From contig JAUHXA010000013.1 of assembly GCA_030427245.1 (NCBI GenBank), positions 54,054 through 118,053 on the forward strand: a stretch of 64,000 nt of DNA, written 5' to 3'. This DNA comes from Bacteroidia bacterium (GTDB lineage: Bacteria; Bacteroidota; Bacteroidia; Chitinophagales; UBA2359). Under the pieces are notes generated by a model. It had not been told where the DNA came from. It made no database searches and worked only from the letters and a program-made list of their open reading frames with translations. Shown piece after piece: positions 50,265 to 60,191 of this stretch. Both the position numbers and the translations under genes were made by a program. Position 1 is the first letter of the stretch. Each line of letters starts with the position of its first letter.

Positions 50265-52895
50265 CTAAGAAAACAAATCCGAGATATCCACTTCCTCCTC
50301 ATTTCTGGTATAAAAAATGAGTTGTTCGTCCACCACATCCACATAAATCGTGCGGTCATCGCCCACGTTCCCTTCCAAGATTTTCTTAGAAATAGGATTG
50401 GCAATTTCACGCTGAATCAATCGTTTGAGCAGACGAGCACCATATTGAAGGTCAAAGCTATTGTCGACCAACCAATAGAGGGCATCTTTGGTGATGTCCA
50501 TTTTAAGTTCTTGACTTTCGAGGCGGCTGTCCAACTCACGAAGTTGAATTTTAGCAATTTTGTAGAGATCTCGACGACGCAAAGGCTTGAACAATATAAT
50601 CTCGTCAATGCGATTCAAAAATTCAGGACGCAAGGATTTTTCTAAAAGCCCCATCAATTCGTCACGAGTTTTGGTGTAAGTTTCCGCCAAATTGTCTTCC
50701 TTTGTTCCTTCAAAACGCTCCATGATCAATTGTGAACCCATATTAGAGGTCATGATGATGATGGTATTTTTGAAGTTGACTACTCGTCCTTTGCTGTCGG
50801 TCAATCGTCCATCGTCCAACACTTGTAACAGCAAATTGAAGACATCGGGATGTGCTTTTTCGATTTCGTCCAATAAAATAACTGAGTAAGGTTTGTTTCG
50901 GACAGCCTCTGTTAATTGTCCACCCTCATCATAACCCGCATAGCCTGGAGGTGCGCCAATCAAACGAGAAACCGTATTGGGTTCTTGAAATTCAGACATA
51001 TCAATTCGGGTCATTGCATCCTCATTGTCAAACAAGAAAGTAGCCAATGCCTTTGCCAATTCTGTTTTGCCAATCCCTGTTGTACCGATAAACACAAACG
51101 AACCAATTGGACGACGAGGGTCTTGAAGTCCTGCACGACTTCGACGAATCGCATCAGAAACGGCCTGAACAGCTTCTGGCTGTCCAACAACTTGTTTGGC
51201 AAGTTCGTCCTCCAAACGCAGTAGTTTTTGACGTTCGGTTTCCATCATTCTATTGATGGGAATACCCGTCCATTTCGACACAATGCTCGCAATATCTTCG
51301 GCATCTACTTCTTCTTTGATGATTCGGTTTTCGCCCAAATTATGAAGATCTTCCTCCAACTCAACGACTTTTGCCTCCGCATTTTTGATTTTTCCATATC
51401 GAAGCTCTGCCACACTGCCATAATTACCTTGTCTTTCAGCTTGCTCGGCTTCGAGTTTGTATTCTTCAATCGATTTTTTCTCTGTTTGAATGGCATCCAC
51501 CAAATCTTTTTCACCCTTCCAAACGGACATAAATTCTTTGTGTGCTTCCTCCAAACGTGCCAATTTGCGGTTGATACCCTCCATTTTGGTTTCGTCCGCT
51601 TCCCGTTTAATTGCCTCTTTCTCAATCTCCAATTGACGGATTTTGCGCCTGATTTCGTCCAATCCCTCTGGCACAGAATCAATCTCTAAGCGAAGTTTTG
51701 CAGCCGCTTCGTCAATGAGGTCAATGGCTTTGTCTGGTAGAAAACGGTCGGTTATGTAGCGATTTGACAATTCTACTGCACTCAAAATTGCTTCATCCTT
51801 GATAATAACTTTGTGGTGCGTTTCATATCTTTCCTTCAATCCTCTCAAAATGGAAATCGCATCCTGCAAAGTCGGTTCGTCAATAATGATTTTTTGAAAG
51901 CGTCTTTCGAGCGCCTTGTCTTTTTCAAAATATTTTTGGTATTCCTTCAATGTCGTTGCGCCAATCGCCCGCAAATCACCTCTTGCCAAAGCAGGCTTCA
52001 AAATGTTAGCCGCATCCAAAGCTCCACCTTCCGTAGCACCTGCTCCTACAATCGTATGGATTTCGTCGATGAACAAAATAATTTGCCCCTCCGATTTGGC
52101 AACCTCGTTGATGATGGCCTTCAATCTTTCTTCAAATTCGCCTCGGTATTTAGAACCCGCCATCATTGCGCCCAAATCAATGGTAAAGATGGTTTTGGTT
52201 TTGAGGTTTTCGGGAACATCACCGTTCACAATTCGGTGGGCTATCCCTTCTGCAATAGCTGTCTTACCAACACCTGGCGCACCCACCAAAATTGGATTGT
52301 TTTTTGTACGTCGGGATAAAATATGTAAGACTCGACGAATTTCTTCATCTCTGCCAATCACAGGATCCAAAGCCCCTGCTTGCGCTCTTTCATTGAGGTT
52401 GATGGCGTATTTGTCTAAGACATTGTAGCGAGATTCAGCGCTGGCATCGGTGATGGTTTCCCCTTTTCGCAGTTCCTTGATAGCTTTCTCCAAGTCGTTT
52501 TGATTGACTCCTTCGCCTTTCAAAATTTTGGAGGCATCACTCTTTACTTCCAAAATCCCCAACAACAAGTGTTCAACGGAAGTAAATTCGTCTTTGTATT
52601 CTTTGGCTATGGATTGGGCTTGAAAAATAGCCTGTGTCATTTGTTGCGAAGGAAATTGCTGTGTGCTGTGTTTGACGGTGGGTAAACTGTCCAGTTTTTC
52701 TTCAATATTAGAAGACAAACGATTGACGCTCACGCCCGTTTTTTTCAAGATATAAGGTATTACATTTTCATCTATCTCTATAAGAGCCTTCAACATATGT
52801 AGAGGCTCAATCAATTGGTGTTTTTTATTGAAGGCAATGCCCTGAGCAGAGGCGATGGTTTCTTGTGATTTTATGGTGAAATTGTTAAAATTCAT
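50265..52895 (-). CDS. clpB: ATP-dependent disaggregase ClpB
   Basis: This 876-residue Hsp100 chaperone extracts proteins from aggregates together with DnaK. The N-domain (residues 1-150) is complete. AAA-1 has Walker A VGAPGVGKTAIAEG and Walker B IILFIDEIHTIVGAGATEGG. The middle coiled coil (about 410-530) is present, which separates ClpB from ClpA/C. AAA-2 has GTTGIGKTELAKALA, RIDMSEF, IGAPPGYAGYDEGG and VILLDEIEKAHPDVF. There is no ClpP-binding IGF loop. A perfect terminator hairpin follows its stop. No CIRCE or other obvious heat-shock box was seen upstream. It is divergent from porU2 across 457 bases. Confidence 0.97.
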   Translation of the reverse strand: MNFNNFTIKSQETIASAQGIAFNKKHQLIEPLHMLKALIEIDENVIPYILKKTGVSVNRLSSNIEEKLDSLPTVKHSTQQFPSQQMTQAIFQAQSIAKEYKDEFTSVEHLLLGILEVKSDASKILKGEGVNQNDLEKAIKELRKGETITDASAESRYNVLDKYAINLNERAQAGALDPVIGRDEEIRRVLHILSRRTKNNPILVGAPGVGKTAIAEGIAHRIVNGDVPENLKTKTIFTIDLGAMMAGSKYRGEFEERLKAIINEVAKSEGQIILFIDEIHTIVGAGATEGGALDAANILKPALARGDLRAIGATTLKEYQKYFEKDKALERRFQKIIIDEPTLQDAISILRGLKERYETHHKVIIKDEAILSAVELSNRYITDRFLPDKAIDLIDEAAAKLRLEIDSVPEGLDEIRRKIRQLEIEKEAIKREADETKMEGINRKLARLEEAHKEFMSVWKGEKDLVDAIQTEKKSIEEYKLEAEQAERQGNYGSVAELRYGKIKNAEAKVVELEEDLHNLGENRIIKEEVDAEDIASIVSKWTGIPINRMMETERQKLLRLEDELAKQVVGQPEAVQAVSDAIRRSRAGLQDPRRPIGSFVFIGTTGIGKTELAKALATFLFDNEDAMTRIDMSEFQEPNTVSRLIGAPPGYAGYDEGGQLTEAVRNKPYSVILLDEIEKAHPDVFNLLLQVLDDGRLTDSKGRVVNFKNTIIIMTSNMGSQLIMERFEGTKEDNLAETYTKTRDELMGLLEKSLRPEFLNRIDEIILFKPLRRRDLYKIAKIQLRELDSRLESQELKMDITKDALYWLVDNSFDLQYGARLLKRLIQREIANPISKKILEGNVGDDRTIYVDVVDEQLIFYTRNEEEVDISDLFS

Positions 52896-53352
52896 TTTTC
52901 ATTTATTGTGTTAACGTACTTCAAAATATTAAACGCTAAATAGAATAAAAGGGTTATTTAGGTGGCTTAAAACATATCAATTTATGTGCCTCTTGCTAAA
53001 ATTCTTGCCGAATAGTCCATATTGACAGATTAAAACAAAATACATAAGCCAAACTGTCAGCAACATATCCAAATATTTTTACATGACAATGTTATGTCAA
53101 TAAATTGTAAAAAAAGTGACAGCAAAATGCAGATAAATATGTATTTTTGCACCCAGTATTTACCCATCTATCATTAATACCCGCAAATAACCTTAACCAT
53201 TTAAGTCCCCAATACAAGTTTGTCATTTATAAAAAACAGTATTGACCAGTTGGATTTTTTTATTCAACTATTTTATTTATAGCTGTTTAAGTCCTTCTTA
53301 TTAATATTTTATGTTAACAATAAATTTTCTACAAAAAAATCCTTTTTTAGTT
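52896..53352. other. clpB-porU2 divergent intergenic region with TGACA motifs
   Basis: About 457 bases of AT-rich DNA. Five TGACA-type half sites lie in 100 bases: TGACAG 53023-53028, CTGTCA 53054-53059, TGACA 53084-53088, TGTCA 53095-53099 (the last two form an inverted pair) and TGACAG 53117-53122. The last one lies 19 bases before the -7 element at 53142-53149. The cluster looks like a possible regulator-binding region; the regulator is unknown. No gene is seen. Confidence 0.4.
53142..53149 (+). promoter_or_regulatory. -7 element of the porU2 transcript
   Basis: TATTTTTG is an exact TAnnTTTG match, about 200 bases before the chosen start codon. TGACAG at 53117-53122 is 19 bases upstream, where a -33 element would be expected. 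Confidence 0.4.
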
Positions 53353-56300
53353 ATGAGGAAGTTACTACTAGCTTTTCTGTTAACACTCTTGGCTCCTATT
53401 TTGCTTGCGCAGAATCATGCCAATGAGTGGATTGACTATTCCAAAGACTATTATAAACTCAAAATCAACAAGGACGGTTTGTATCGAATTCCATTCAGTA
53501 CCTTGTCACAAGCGGGTTTATCTAATCTAAGCGGTTCTGGTTTTAAAATGTACTACAAAGGGCAGGAAGTTCCTATCTATGTGAGTACGAATGGTTCTTT
53601 GACTGGCAATGATTACGTTGAGTTTTATGGTGAAAAAAACGATGGTGAATTTGATTCTCAAATGTTTTTGTTTGACAATCACCAACTCACAGATGAAACA
53701 AGTTTGTTCACCGATTCGATTTCCTACTACTTGGTTTGGCAAAGTGGTGGAAGTATAGAACGGTTCACGAATGTTACTAACAACATCAGCAACCCTCCAG
53801 CAAAGGAGACGTATTTTATGCACACCGATAATAGAATACACAAAAACATCTTTTATGTGGGAGAACCTGAGCGTATTGCAGGGGTCAACTACAATTTTGC
53901 AGACTTTGAGAAAGGGGAAGGTTTTGTGAGCTCTATTATTCAGGGGCAAACCACCAAGACTTACAATATGAATACGCCAGCTTTGTTTACAGGTTCTGGA
54001 GCGCCTCCTGCAAGCTTGGAAACAAAAGTGGTAGGTCAAAACAATGACTTTTTCAACTTCAAAGATCACCACATTCGTGTCAGAGTAGATGGAACGACCT
54101 ACGTAGATGAAGTTTATGAAGGCCATGACACACCCATTTACAACAGTACTATATTAAGTAGCGACATCACAAGCCCTCGTACAAGTGTTGTATATGAATC
54201 AGTAGGGGATATTTTTTCTACTCCTTCTGAAGATTGGCAATCTGTTTCTTACACAAAATTGACATATCCAAGAACCTTTGACTTTTTTGAGTATAGCAGC
54301 AATACATTGGTTCCTGCCAAACAATTCTATTTTGAGCTAAATGACAACAATGACTCCTATATTGAAATCAAAAACTTTTCAGGAGGAACGGCTCCTGTAT
54401 TGTACGATTTGACCAACAACAAACGCTATATTCCTACGCTCCAAAATGGAGTTTACAAAATCCGATTGCAAGCTGGCACAAATGGTAGTGTTAAGCGACA
54501 ATTATATTTTGCGAATACAGACAATAGTTCTATTACGACTGTTAGTAGTTTGAAAAAAACAGAATTTACAAACTACCAAAGTATTGCCAATCAAGGAGAT
54601 TATATTATGATCAGTCATTCGTCTCTACGAACAGGTTCTATTGATTGGGTACAGTCTTATGCCAATTATAGAAGCTCAGCAAATGGTGGAAATCACAAAG
54701 TCGTTTTGGCAGATATAGAAGAACTCTACGATCAGTTTGGATGGGGGATTCCTAAGCACCCTATGGCGATTCGAAATTTTATCAATTATGCCATGTCAAA
54801 GTGGTCGTCTGACCCCAAATATGTCTTCCTTATAGGAAAGTCTGTTGGATATCGTGTCACAACAACTCCTTCCACATTTAGAGCCAATTTGATTCCAACT
54901 TATGGGCATCAACCATCGGATAATATGTTGGGGGTTAGCAATGTTTTTGATTATCGCCCTCAAGTTGGGATAGGAAGAATCAGTGCCAATACTCCAACGG
55001 ATGTAAAAAACTACTTCAATAAGATTCAACAATACGAAAACATTGGAGCAGAAGCGTGTACAAGAGAAGACCGACTGTGGCGAAAACATGCTTTGTTTAT
55101 GGCTACGGGTGACAACACCAATCAACATACCGAATATGAAGGATTTTTAGAAGAGTACAAAGAATTGTTTGACGATGCCGTTTATTATGGAGGAAAGGTA
55201 TTGGATATTCAGGCAGGTAAAAATTACAGTAATAACTTTCATACACGTCCATTCATTGAAGAAGGTGTAGCCGTTTTCACTTTCATGGGACACTCCACTG
55301 GACAGATTTGGAAAACCGATATTTTGGAGAATCCTGCTGGTTACAATCAGCCTTCCCCTCGTTTCCCAATGTTTATTTCAGGTTCTTGTTTTGTCGGAAA
55401 TATACACAAGTCGACGAGTAGTAATCCTTCTATGGCAGAAACTTATGTGTTGGCCAATAACAAAGGAGCGATTGGATTCTTGGCTACGGTCTCATTTGGT
55501 TTCCCTTCTACACTCGACATTTATACGCATGAATTGTACCTTCAATTTACAGGAAACAGTGATGGAATTAACAATCATGGGAAACCGATTGGTGAATTGA
55601 TTAAAAATACTTTGGAGAATATTTACATTGCTTCTCCCGCAGCTTCTTTTTATGAAGGGGTAAAGGCAACAAGTGAAGAGTTTACTTATCAAGGTGATCC
55701 CGCTTTGGTTATTGGTCACATCAAAGAAAAACCTGAATACATTATCGAAAACAGCTACCAATATAGTTTTATTGATGTTGATAATGGTTATGTAAGAAAA
55801 ACAATACCAAGAGACGATGTTCAGGTTTTTAATGAAAGTGGAAATCTTCTAAGTGCAGGAGATAACTTGGTAGAAGCAGATGCAGGAGAAACGCTTACTT
55901 TTAGAATTAGAACCACAAACTTGGGTAAGGCAGTAGCAGGAAGCTATAATGTAAAAATCTCACGAAGGGTACAAGGCGGTACTGTTGCAACTACTTTGAA
56001 GGATGCTTCTTACAGTTCTGCAAAATACGAAAGTACGCATGTTATGGAAATTCCTTACCCCTCAGGTACGAATCAAAATGCAACTTATGAGTACATCGTG
56101 AAAGTAGATGCCAACAATGTGATGCAAGAAGATTGTGAAGACAACAATGAGGTTATCTTACGTGTACGATATGCACCAGACATATGCAATGAAGTAGCTG
56201 GTCAATATGAAAACCTAAGTATCATCAATACACAGTCTACCTATTGTACCTCTGATCCTGCCATACAATTGCAGGGAAGTATTAGTGGAGGAACCTTCAA

Positions 56301-58830
56301 AATTACTCAGATTGGAGGTCCTACTTATAATGTGAATGTTTTCCAACCTTCTCAATTAGGAGGCGGTGAGTTTATCGTTACTTATTCGGTAACGGATGCT
56401 GGTACAGGATGTGTTTTTTCTACCGAAGAATTGGTGTCAATCATTCAGCCTATAGCATCTATCGAAAGCATTGACATTTCGGAAGTGTGTGTGGGTGATC
56501 AAATTCATTTGACTGCCGCCCCTACAGATGGCGAATACGTTTGGAATTTTGGGGATGCTATCTTTACAGGTAGCAATCAAAACCCAACGCTTTCTTGGAA
56601 TACACCAGGCGAAAAAACCATCACTTTGAAGGTCTCTGAGGGTGGTTGTGAGTCTGCAACGATTACACAAGTGGTTACTGTTTACCCGCAAGTATCGGAT
56701 AACTTCCCAATATCTTGTGATGCGAGTGGAACTTCTATTACTTTCACTTGGGAGGCAGAAGGCGCAACGGGTTTTCAGATTTATTGGGATAATGTTTTGA
56801 TTCAAAACTTACCTGCCACAGAAAACAGTTTTATTTTTACCAACCTAGAACCTGAAGAAGAAGTTACTATCAAGGTAGTTGCTATTCCTGGCGGTACTTG
56901 TGAGCAAGTTGAACAGACGTTCAGTTGTAAAGCTGCATGTGGAGGAGAAACTCCCGTAGTTCCCGAATTGTCACAACAAAGCGGTTACTGTGTTGGGCAA
57001 GCGACTATTATTCCTGCCCCTGTTGTTGGAGGTGTTTTTACTGTTTCACAGCAAGGCGGACCTACCACACAATATCAAAACCAACTAAATACATCTGTAT
57101 TGACAGAAGGGATTTATTCAGTTAGTTTTGAGTATTCTGTGGAAGGTTGTACTTACACATCACAAGCATACTCGGTGACTGTGACAAACCCACAGGTTGC
57201 TATTCAAGGAAACGAATTACTTTGTGTAGGGGCTGATGAAACTGTGGTTTTGAGAGTGCCTGAAGCGTATGCTTCTTATGAATGGAATGTCGAAAATGCC
57301 AACAGTTTTGAATTGGAGGTAAGCGAAGCAGGGACATACAGTATCATTGTAACTGACCAAAATGGATGTACGGCTACTGACGAATTTGAAGTGGCTCTTG
57401 CAGTAGATCCTCAAGCTACAATTTTGACTTCACCTTCTGAGGTCACTACGATTTGTGCAGACGAAAACCTCACCTTAATTGCTCCACAAGGTTATGTGTC
57501 TTATATCTGGTCAGGAAATGCTTCTATTGAAGGAACTTTACTAATCAGTGAACCCGGTGACTATTATGTAGATTATGAAGACAACAATGGTTGTATTTGG
57601 AGATCCGAAATCAATATTACTGGACCTCAAACTCCTACTTTTGAAGCTGCTTGTAATTCAGGCGAATATATCATTGAAGCTATGGGAGACTATGAAGGTT
57701 ATTTGTGGGAAGATGGTAGTACAGAACCTACTTTGGCAGTAACAAGCGGAGGTTTTTATTATGTAACCGTTACAGATGGAGCGTCTTGTACAAGTGTTGG
57801 CTTATTGAATGTATCTGATTTGCCTTTCGAAGAATTGGAAGTGAGCCTTAGCACAGGAGATGTAAATACAATTTGTGAAGGAGACGAAATTACCTTGACT
57901 CTTACAAACAGTGCTGCAACTGATGTTACATGGACAACAGGTGAAACTGGTAGTACCATTACGGTGGACAAAGCGGGTGTATATGTAGCAACAGCTACGA
58001 TTGGAGGTTGCACCAAAACGATAGAGCAAGTGATTACCATCGATCCTGCAAGTCAGCCTACTGCAGCTTTTGCAGCAATTGGTGGAGATGTATGTTTAGG
58101 TGAATCCATTACCTTCAATGATGCTTCCGAAAATGTGTCTGCTTACAATTGGACTTTCACCAACGAACAATCAGGAACAATCTTCAACAGCACAGATCAA
58201 AACCCAAGTCTTACCTTTGAGGAAGCTGGTAACTATACGGTTGAGCTGACCGTAGATGCAGCTTGTGGAACCAAGCAAGCTACCGAAACTTTGGCTTCTG
58301 CTTTCAAAGTAAGCGATAACCCTGTGGTGGATATTTTGATTGAAGACATGAGTGTATGTGCAGGTGAAAGCCTCACTTTGACCGCTGACGGAGATGGAAC
58401 AGAATACACTTGGGACGGAGGAGATGCTACGGGAATAGTTGCTCCAGATGTAAAAGTACAACTGACTGAAACGACAACTTATACAGTAACTGCTGTAAAT
58501 GAAGCAGGTTGTGCAAAAACGGCTTCGGTAACGGTAGATGTCGAAATTTGCAATTTTGACATACCGAATGTCATTACACCAAATGGTGATAACTTCAATG
58601 ATTACTGGCACATCCCACAGGTAGATATAGGCAATGAATCTATCTATGTGGAGATTTACAACCGTTGGGGACAGAAAGTATTTTCTGCTCTTAACTACAA
58701 CAATGTTACGACTCGTTGGGATGGACGAAATGATGGCAATGATGATTTGCCACATGGCACTTACTACTATGTGATTGATTTGAACGATGGCACTGCACCT
58801 ATGACAGGACATGTCACTATTCTTAGATAA
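53353..58830 (+). CDS. PorU2-like C25 peptidase with T9SS type B sorting domain
   Basis: With the start at 53353, giving signal MRKLLLAFLLTLLAPILLAQ, the protein has 1825 residues; an ATG 42 bases earlier lacks support. The first part (about 20-430) is a PorU-like N-terminal region. A C25 (gingipain/PorU) peptidase domain follows, with catalytic His in AVFTFMGHST and Cys in FISGSCFVGNI. Later come a Cys-pair-rich CARDB-like domain, several Ig/PKD-like domains (YVWNFGDAIFTG, YNWTFTNE) and a T9SS type B (gliding motility-associated) tail (FDIPNVITPNGDNFNDYW ... APMTGHVTILR). PorU-type proteases remove sorting signals; PorU2 is a larger paralogue. The porP/sprF gene downstream supports a shared type B export route. 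Confidence 0.9.
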   Translation: MRKLLLAFLLTLLAPILLAQNHANEWIDYSKDYYKLKINKDGLYRIPFSTLSQAGLSNLSGSGFKMYYKGQEVPIYVSTNGSLTGNDYVEFYGEKNDGEFDSQMFLFDNHQLTDETSLFTDSISYYLVWQSGGSIERFTNVTNNISNPPAKETYFMHTDNRIHKNIFYVGEPERIAGVNYNFADFEKGEGFVSSIIQGQTTKTYNMNTPALFTGSGAPPASLETKVVGQNNDFFNFKDHHIRVRVDGTTYVDEVYEGHDTPIYNSTILSSDITSPRTSVVYESVGDIFSTPSEDWQSVSYTKLTYPRTFDFFEYSSNTLVPAKQFYFELNDNNDSYIEIKNFSGGTAPVLYDLTNNKRYIPTLQNGVYKIRLQAGTNGSVKRQLYFANTDNSSITTVSSLKKTEFTNYQSIANQGDYIMISHSSLRTGSIDWVQSYANYRSSANGGNHKVVLADIEELYDQFGWGIPKHPMAIRNFINYAMSKWSSDPKYVFLIGKSVGYRVTTTPSTFRANLIPTYGHQPSDNMLGVSNVFDYRPQVGIGRISANTPTDVKNYFNKIQQYENIGAEACTREDRLWRKHALFMATGDNTNQHTEYEGFLEEYKELFDDAVYYGGKVLDIQAGKNYSNNFHTRPFIEEGVAVFTFMGHSTGQIWKTDILENPAGYNQPSPRFPMFISGSCFVGNIHKSTSSNPSMAETYVLANNKGAIGFLATVSFGFPSTLDIYTHELYLQFTGNSDGINNHGKPIGELIKNTLENIYIASPAASFYEGVKATSEEFTYQGDPALVIGHIKEKPEYIIENSYQYSFIDVDNGYVRKTIPRDDVQVFNESGNLLSAGDNLVEADAGETLTFRIRTTNLGKAVAGSYNVKISRRVQGGTVATTLKDASYSSAKYESTHVMEIPYPSGTNQNATYEYIVKVDANNVMQEDCEDNNEVILRVRYAPDICNEVAGQYENLSIINTQSTYCTSDPAIQLQGSISGGTFKITQIGGPTYNVNVFQPSQLGGGEFIVTYSVTDAGTGCVFSTEELVSIIQPIASIESIDISEVCVGDQIHLTAAPTDGEYVWNFGDAIFTGSNQNPTLSWNTPGEKTITLKVSEGGCESATITQVVTVYPQVSDNFPISCDASGTSITFTWEAEGATGFQIYWDNVLIQNLPATENSFIFTNLEPEEEVTIKVVAIPGGTCEQVEQTFSCKAACGGETPVVPELSQQSGYCVGQATIIPAPVVGGVFTVSQQGGPTTQYQNQLNTSVLTEGIYSVSFEYSVEGCTYTSQAYSVTVTNPQVAIQGNELLCVGADETVVLRVPEAYASYEWNVENANSFELEVSEAGTYSIIVTDQNGCTATDEFEVALAVDPQATILTSPSEVTTICADENLTLIAPQGYVSYIWSGNASIEGTLLISEPGDYYVDYEDNNGCIWRSEINITGPQTPTFEAACNSGEYIIEAMGDYEGYLWEDGSTEPTLAVTSGGFYYVTVTDGASCTSVGLLNVSDLPFEELEVSLSTGDVNTICEGDEITLTLTNSAATDVTWTTGETGSTITVDKAGVYVATATIGGCTKTIEQVITIDPASQPTAAFAAIGGDVCLGESITFNDASENVSAYNWTFTNEQSGTIFNSTDQNPSLTFEEAGNYTVELTVDAACGTKQATETLASAFKVSDNPVVDILIEDMSVCAGESLTLTADGDGTEYTWDGGDATGIVAPDVKVQLTETTTYTVTAVNEAGCAKTASVTVDVEICNFDIPNVITPNGDNFNDYWHIPQVDIGNESIYVEIYNRWGQKVFSALNYNNVTTRWDGRNDGNDDLPHGTYYYVIDLNDGTAPMTGHVTILR

Positions 58831-59166
58831 GTTTTGGACTTTGGACAAGAGAAATAAGAGCAGAGAAGTGAGATTTAACAACTTGATAATTAACAGTACA
58901 GTTTTTTTGCAAAGATTTAAAAACACTGTTTTTGTTTAGTAAAATAAATTCCACTTCTCAAGTCTCTTCTTTTTTGTTCAGAGACTTCAATTAAGTTCTT
59001 TTCTCTTTTATTTAATAACAATTTAGATTTTAGGCAAGTAAGAGAAAACGGTTTGCCGCATTAGTGAAATGTTTAAAATAAGTTTGGCCAATTTAAATTT
59101 GTCCTTTGAATGTTCACCTGCCGATAGTCGTCTGCCTAAAGTCCATTTATAATATATTTCAAAAAA
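58831..59166. other. porU2-porP/sprF intergenic region
   Basis: About 336 bases without a gene. It contains an 8-base inverted repeat (GAGAAGTG near 58863 and CACTTCTC near 58952), a weak AACAGT...ACTGTT hairpin with a T-run, and the promoter element at 59094. Whether it ends the upstream transcript is unclear. Confidence 0.35.
59094..59101 (+). promoter_or_regulatory. -7 element of porP/sprF
   Basis: TAAATTTG matches TAnnTTTG exactly. TTTA at 59072-59075 is 18 bases upstream and may be a weak -33. The start codon lies 65 bases further on, so the gene can be transcribed independently of porU2. Confidence 0.42.
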
Positions 59167-60093
59167 ATGAAACGGATAATTACCATTATCATCGTATTGT
59201 TCTTCACCCAAGAAATGTTCGCACAGCAAGTTTATCAACTCACTCACTACATGATAAACGATTTTGCCTTCAATCCTGCGGTAGCAGGTAGCGACGAAAC
59301 ATTCGTAGGAAAAGCCTCTTTCCGCAAACAATGGTCGGGCATTGATGGCGCACCAACAACGGGCATGGTCAGTATGCACGGTAGTTTGAATGAAAACAAA
59401 ACCGTTGGTTTAGGAGCTATTTTGTACAGTGACAATACAGGTCCTTTGGGTCGAACAGGCATCAATTTGGCGTATGCTTATCACTTACCCTTAGCAGACG
59501 AAACTTCTTTGGGGATTGGTGTAGGGGCCAATTTCTTGTCTTACAAAATCAACTTCAATGAATTGGTTGCGAGAGACGAAGGAGACCCACAATTTGCAAC
59601 AGGTGACCAAACTAAAATGGGCGCAGATGCCAATTTAGGTTTGTACCTGAAAGGTGCTAATTTTTGGGCAGGATTGTCTGTCAATCAAATGTTTGCCAGC
59701 AAATTTACTTTCATAGGTGATGTAGAATCTATCGAAAACAGTCGTCACATCTTTTTGGGCGGTGGCGTTACCTTCAATGCCAGCGAAAACTTGGACATTG
59801 CTCCTTCTCTTTTGTTGAAATCTGTTGGTGGTGCGGGCGCACAGTTTGAGTTGGGCGCAAGAGCTATTGTAAACAAAAATTATTGGGCGGGTATTTCTTA
59901 TCGTACCGAAGATGCACTTGCTATCCTATTGGGACTACAGTTGGACAGCAGCCTAAATTTGGCATACTCTTATGACATTACGACTTCCGATTTGAGCAAT
60001 TACACGAGTGGTACGCACGAAATCACCGTAGGCTATAACTTTGATTTCTTCAATAGAAAAGGAACTCAAAGTGTGCCGAGTGATATCGAATAA
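59167..60093 (+). CDS. PorP/SprF family T9SS outer-membrane protein
   Basis: This 308-residue barrel protein has a signal peptide (IITIIIVLFFTQEMFAQQ). The hallmark N-terminus follows: VYQLTHYMINDFAFNPAVAGSDETFVGKASFRKQWSGIDGAPTTG. The next strands match the PorP/SprF family, for example GLGAILYSDNTGPLGRTGINLAYAYH and later NLAYSYDITTSDLSNYTSGTHEITVGYNF. PorP/SprF proteins serve T9SS by accepting particular substrates with type B tails, and are often next to them. The upstream porU2 carries such a tail, which supports a substrate-transporter pair. A strong convergent terminator follows. Confidence 0.93.
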   Translation: MKRIITIIIVLFFTQEMFAQQVYQLTHYMINDFAFNPAVAGSDETFVGKASFRKQWSGIDGAPTTGMVSMHGSLNENKTVGLGAILYSDNTGPLGRTGINLAYAYHLPLADETSLGIGVGANFLSYKINFNELVARDEGDPQFATGDQTKMGADANLGLYLKGANFWAGLSVNQMFASKFTFIGDVESIENSRHIFLGGGVTFNASENLDIAPSLLLKSVGGAGAQFELGARAIVNKNYWAGISYRTEDALAILLGLQLDSSLNLAYSYDITTSDLSNYTSGTHEITVGYNFDFFNRKGTQSVPSDIE

Positions 60094-60125
60094 CGATAGA
60101 TTGGTATCTTGATATGATACCAATA

Positions 60126-60166
60126 AAAAAAGGGTTGAATGTCATGGAGATATTCAACCCTTTTTT
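60126..60166. terminator. Bidirectional terminator between porP/sprF and the sigma-54 regulator
   Basis: AAAAAAGGGTTGAAT (60126-60140) pairs perfectly with ATTCAACCCTTTTTT (60152-60166) around an 11-base loop, with A- and T-runs on the two sides. It serves both convergent genes. Confidence 0.86.
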
Positions 60167-60191
60167 ATTCCTTTTCTTCAAAGAAAGAAAC

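Noticed and set aside
48424..52895. TIR-STAND gene plus clpB as a two-gene defence system
   Set aside because: clpB has its own strong terminator between the genes, normal composition and a standard housekeeping sequence. The adjacency is probably accidental.
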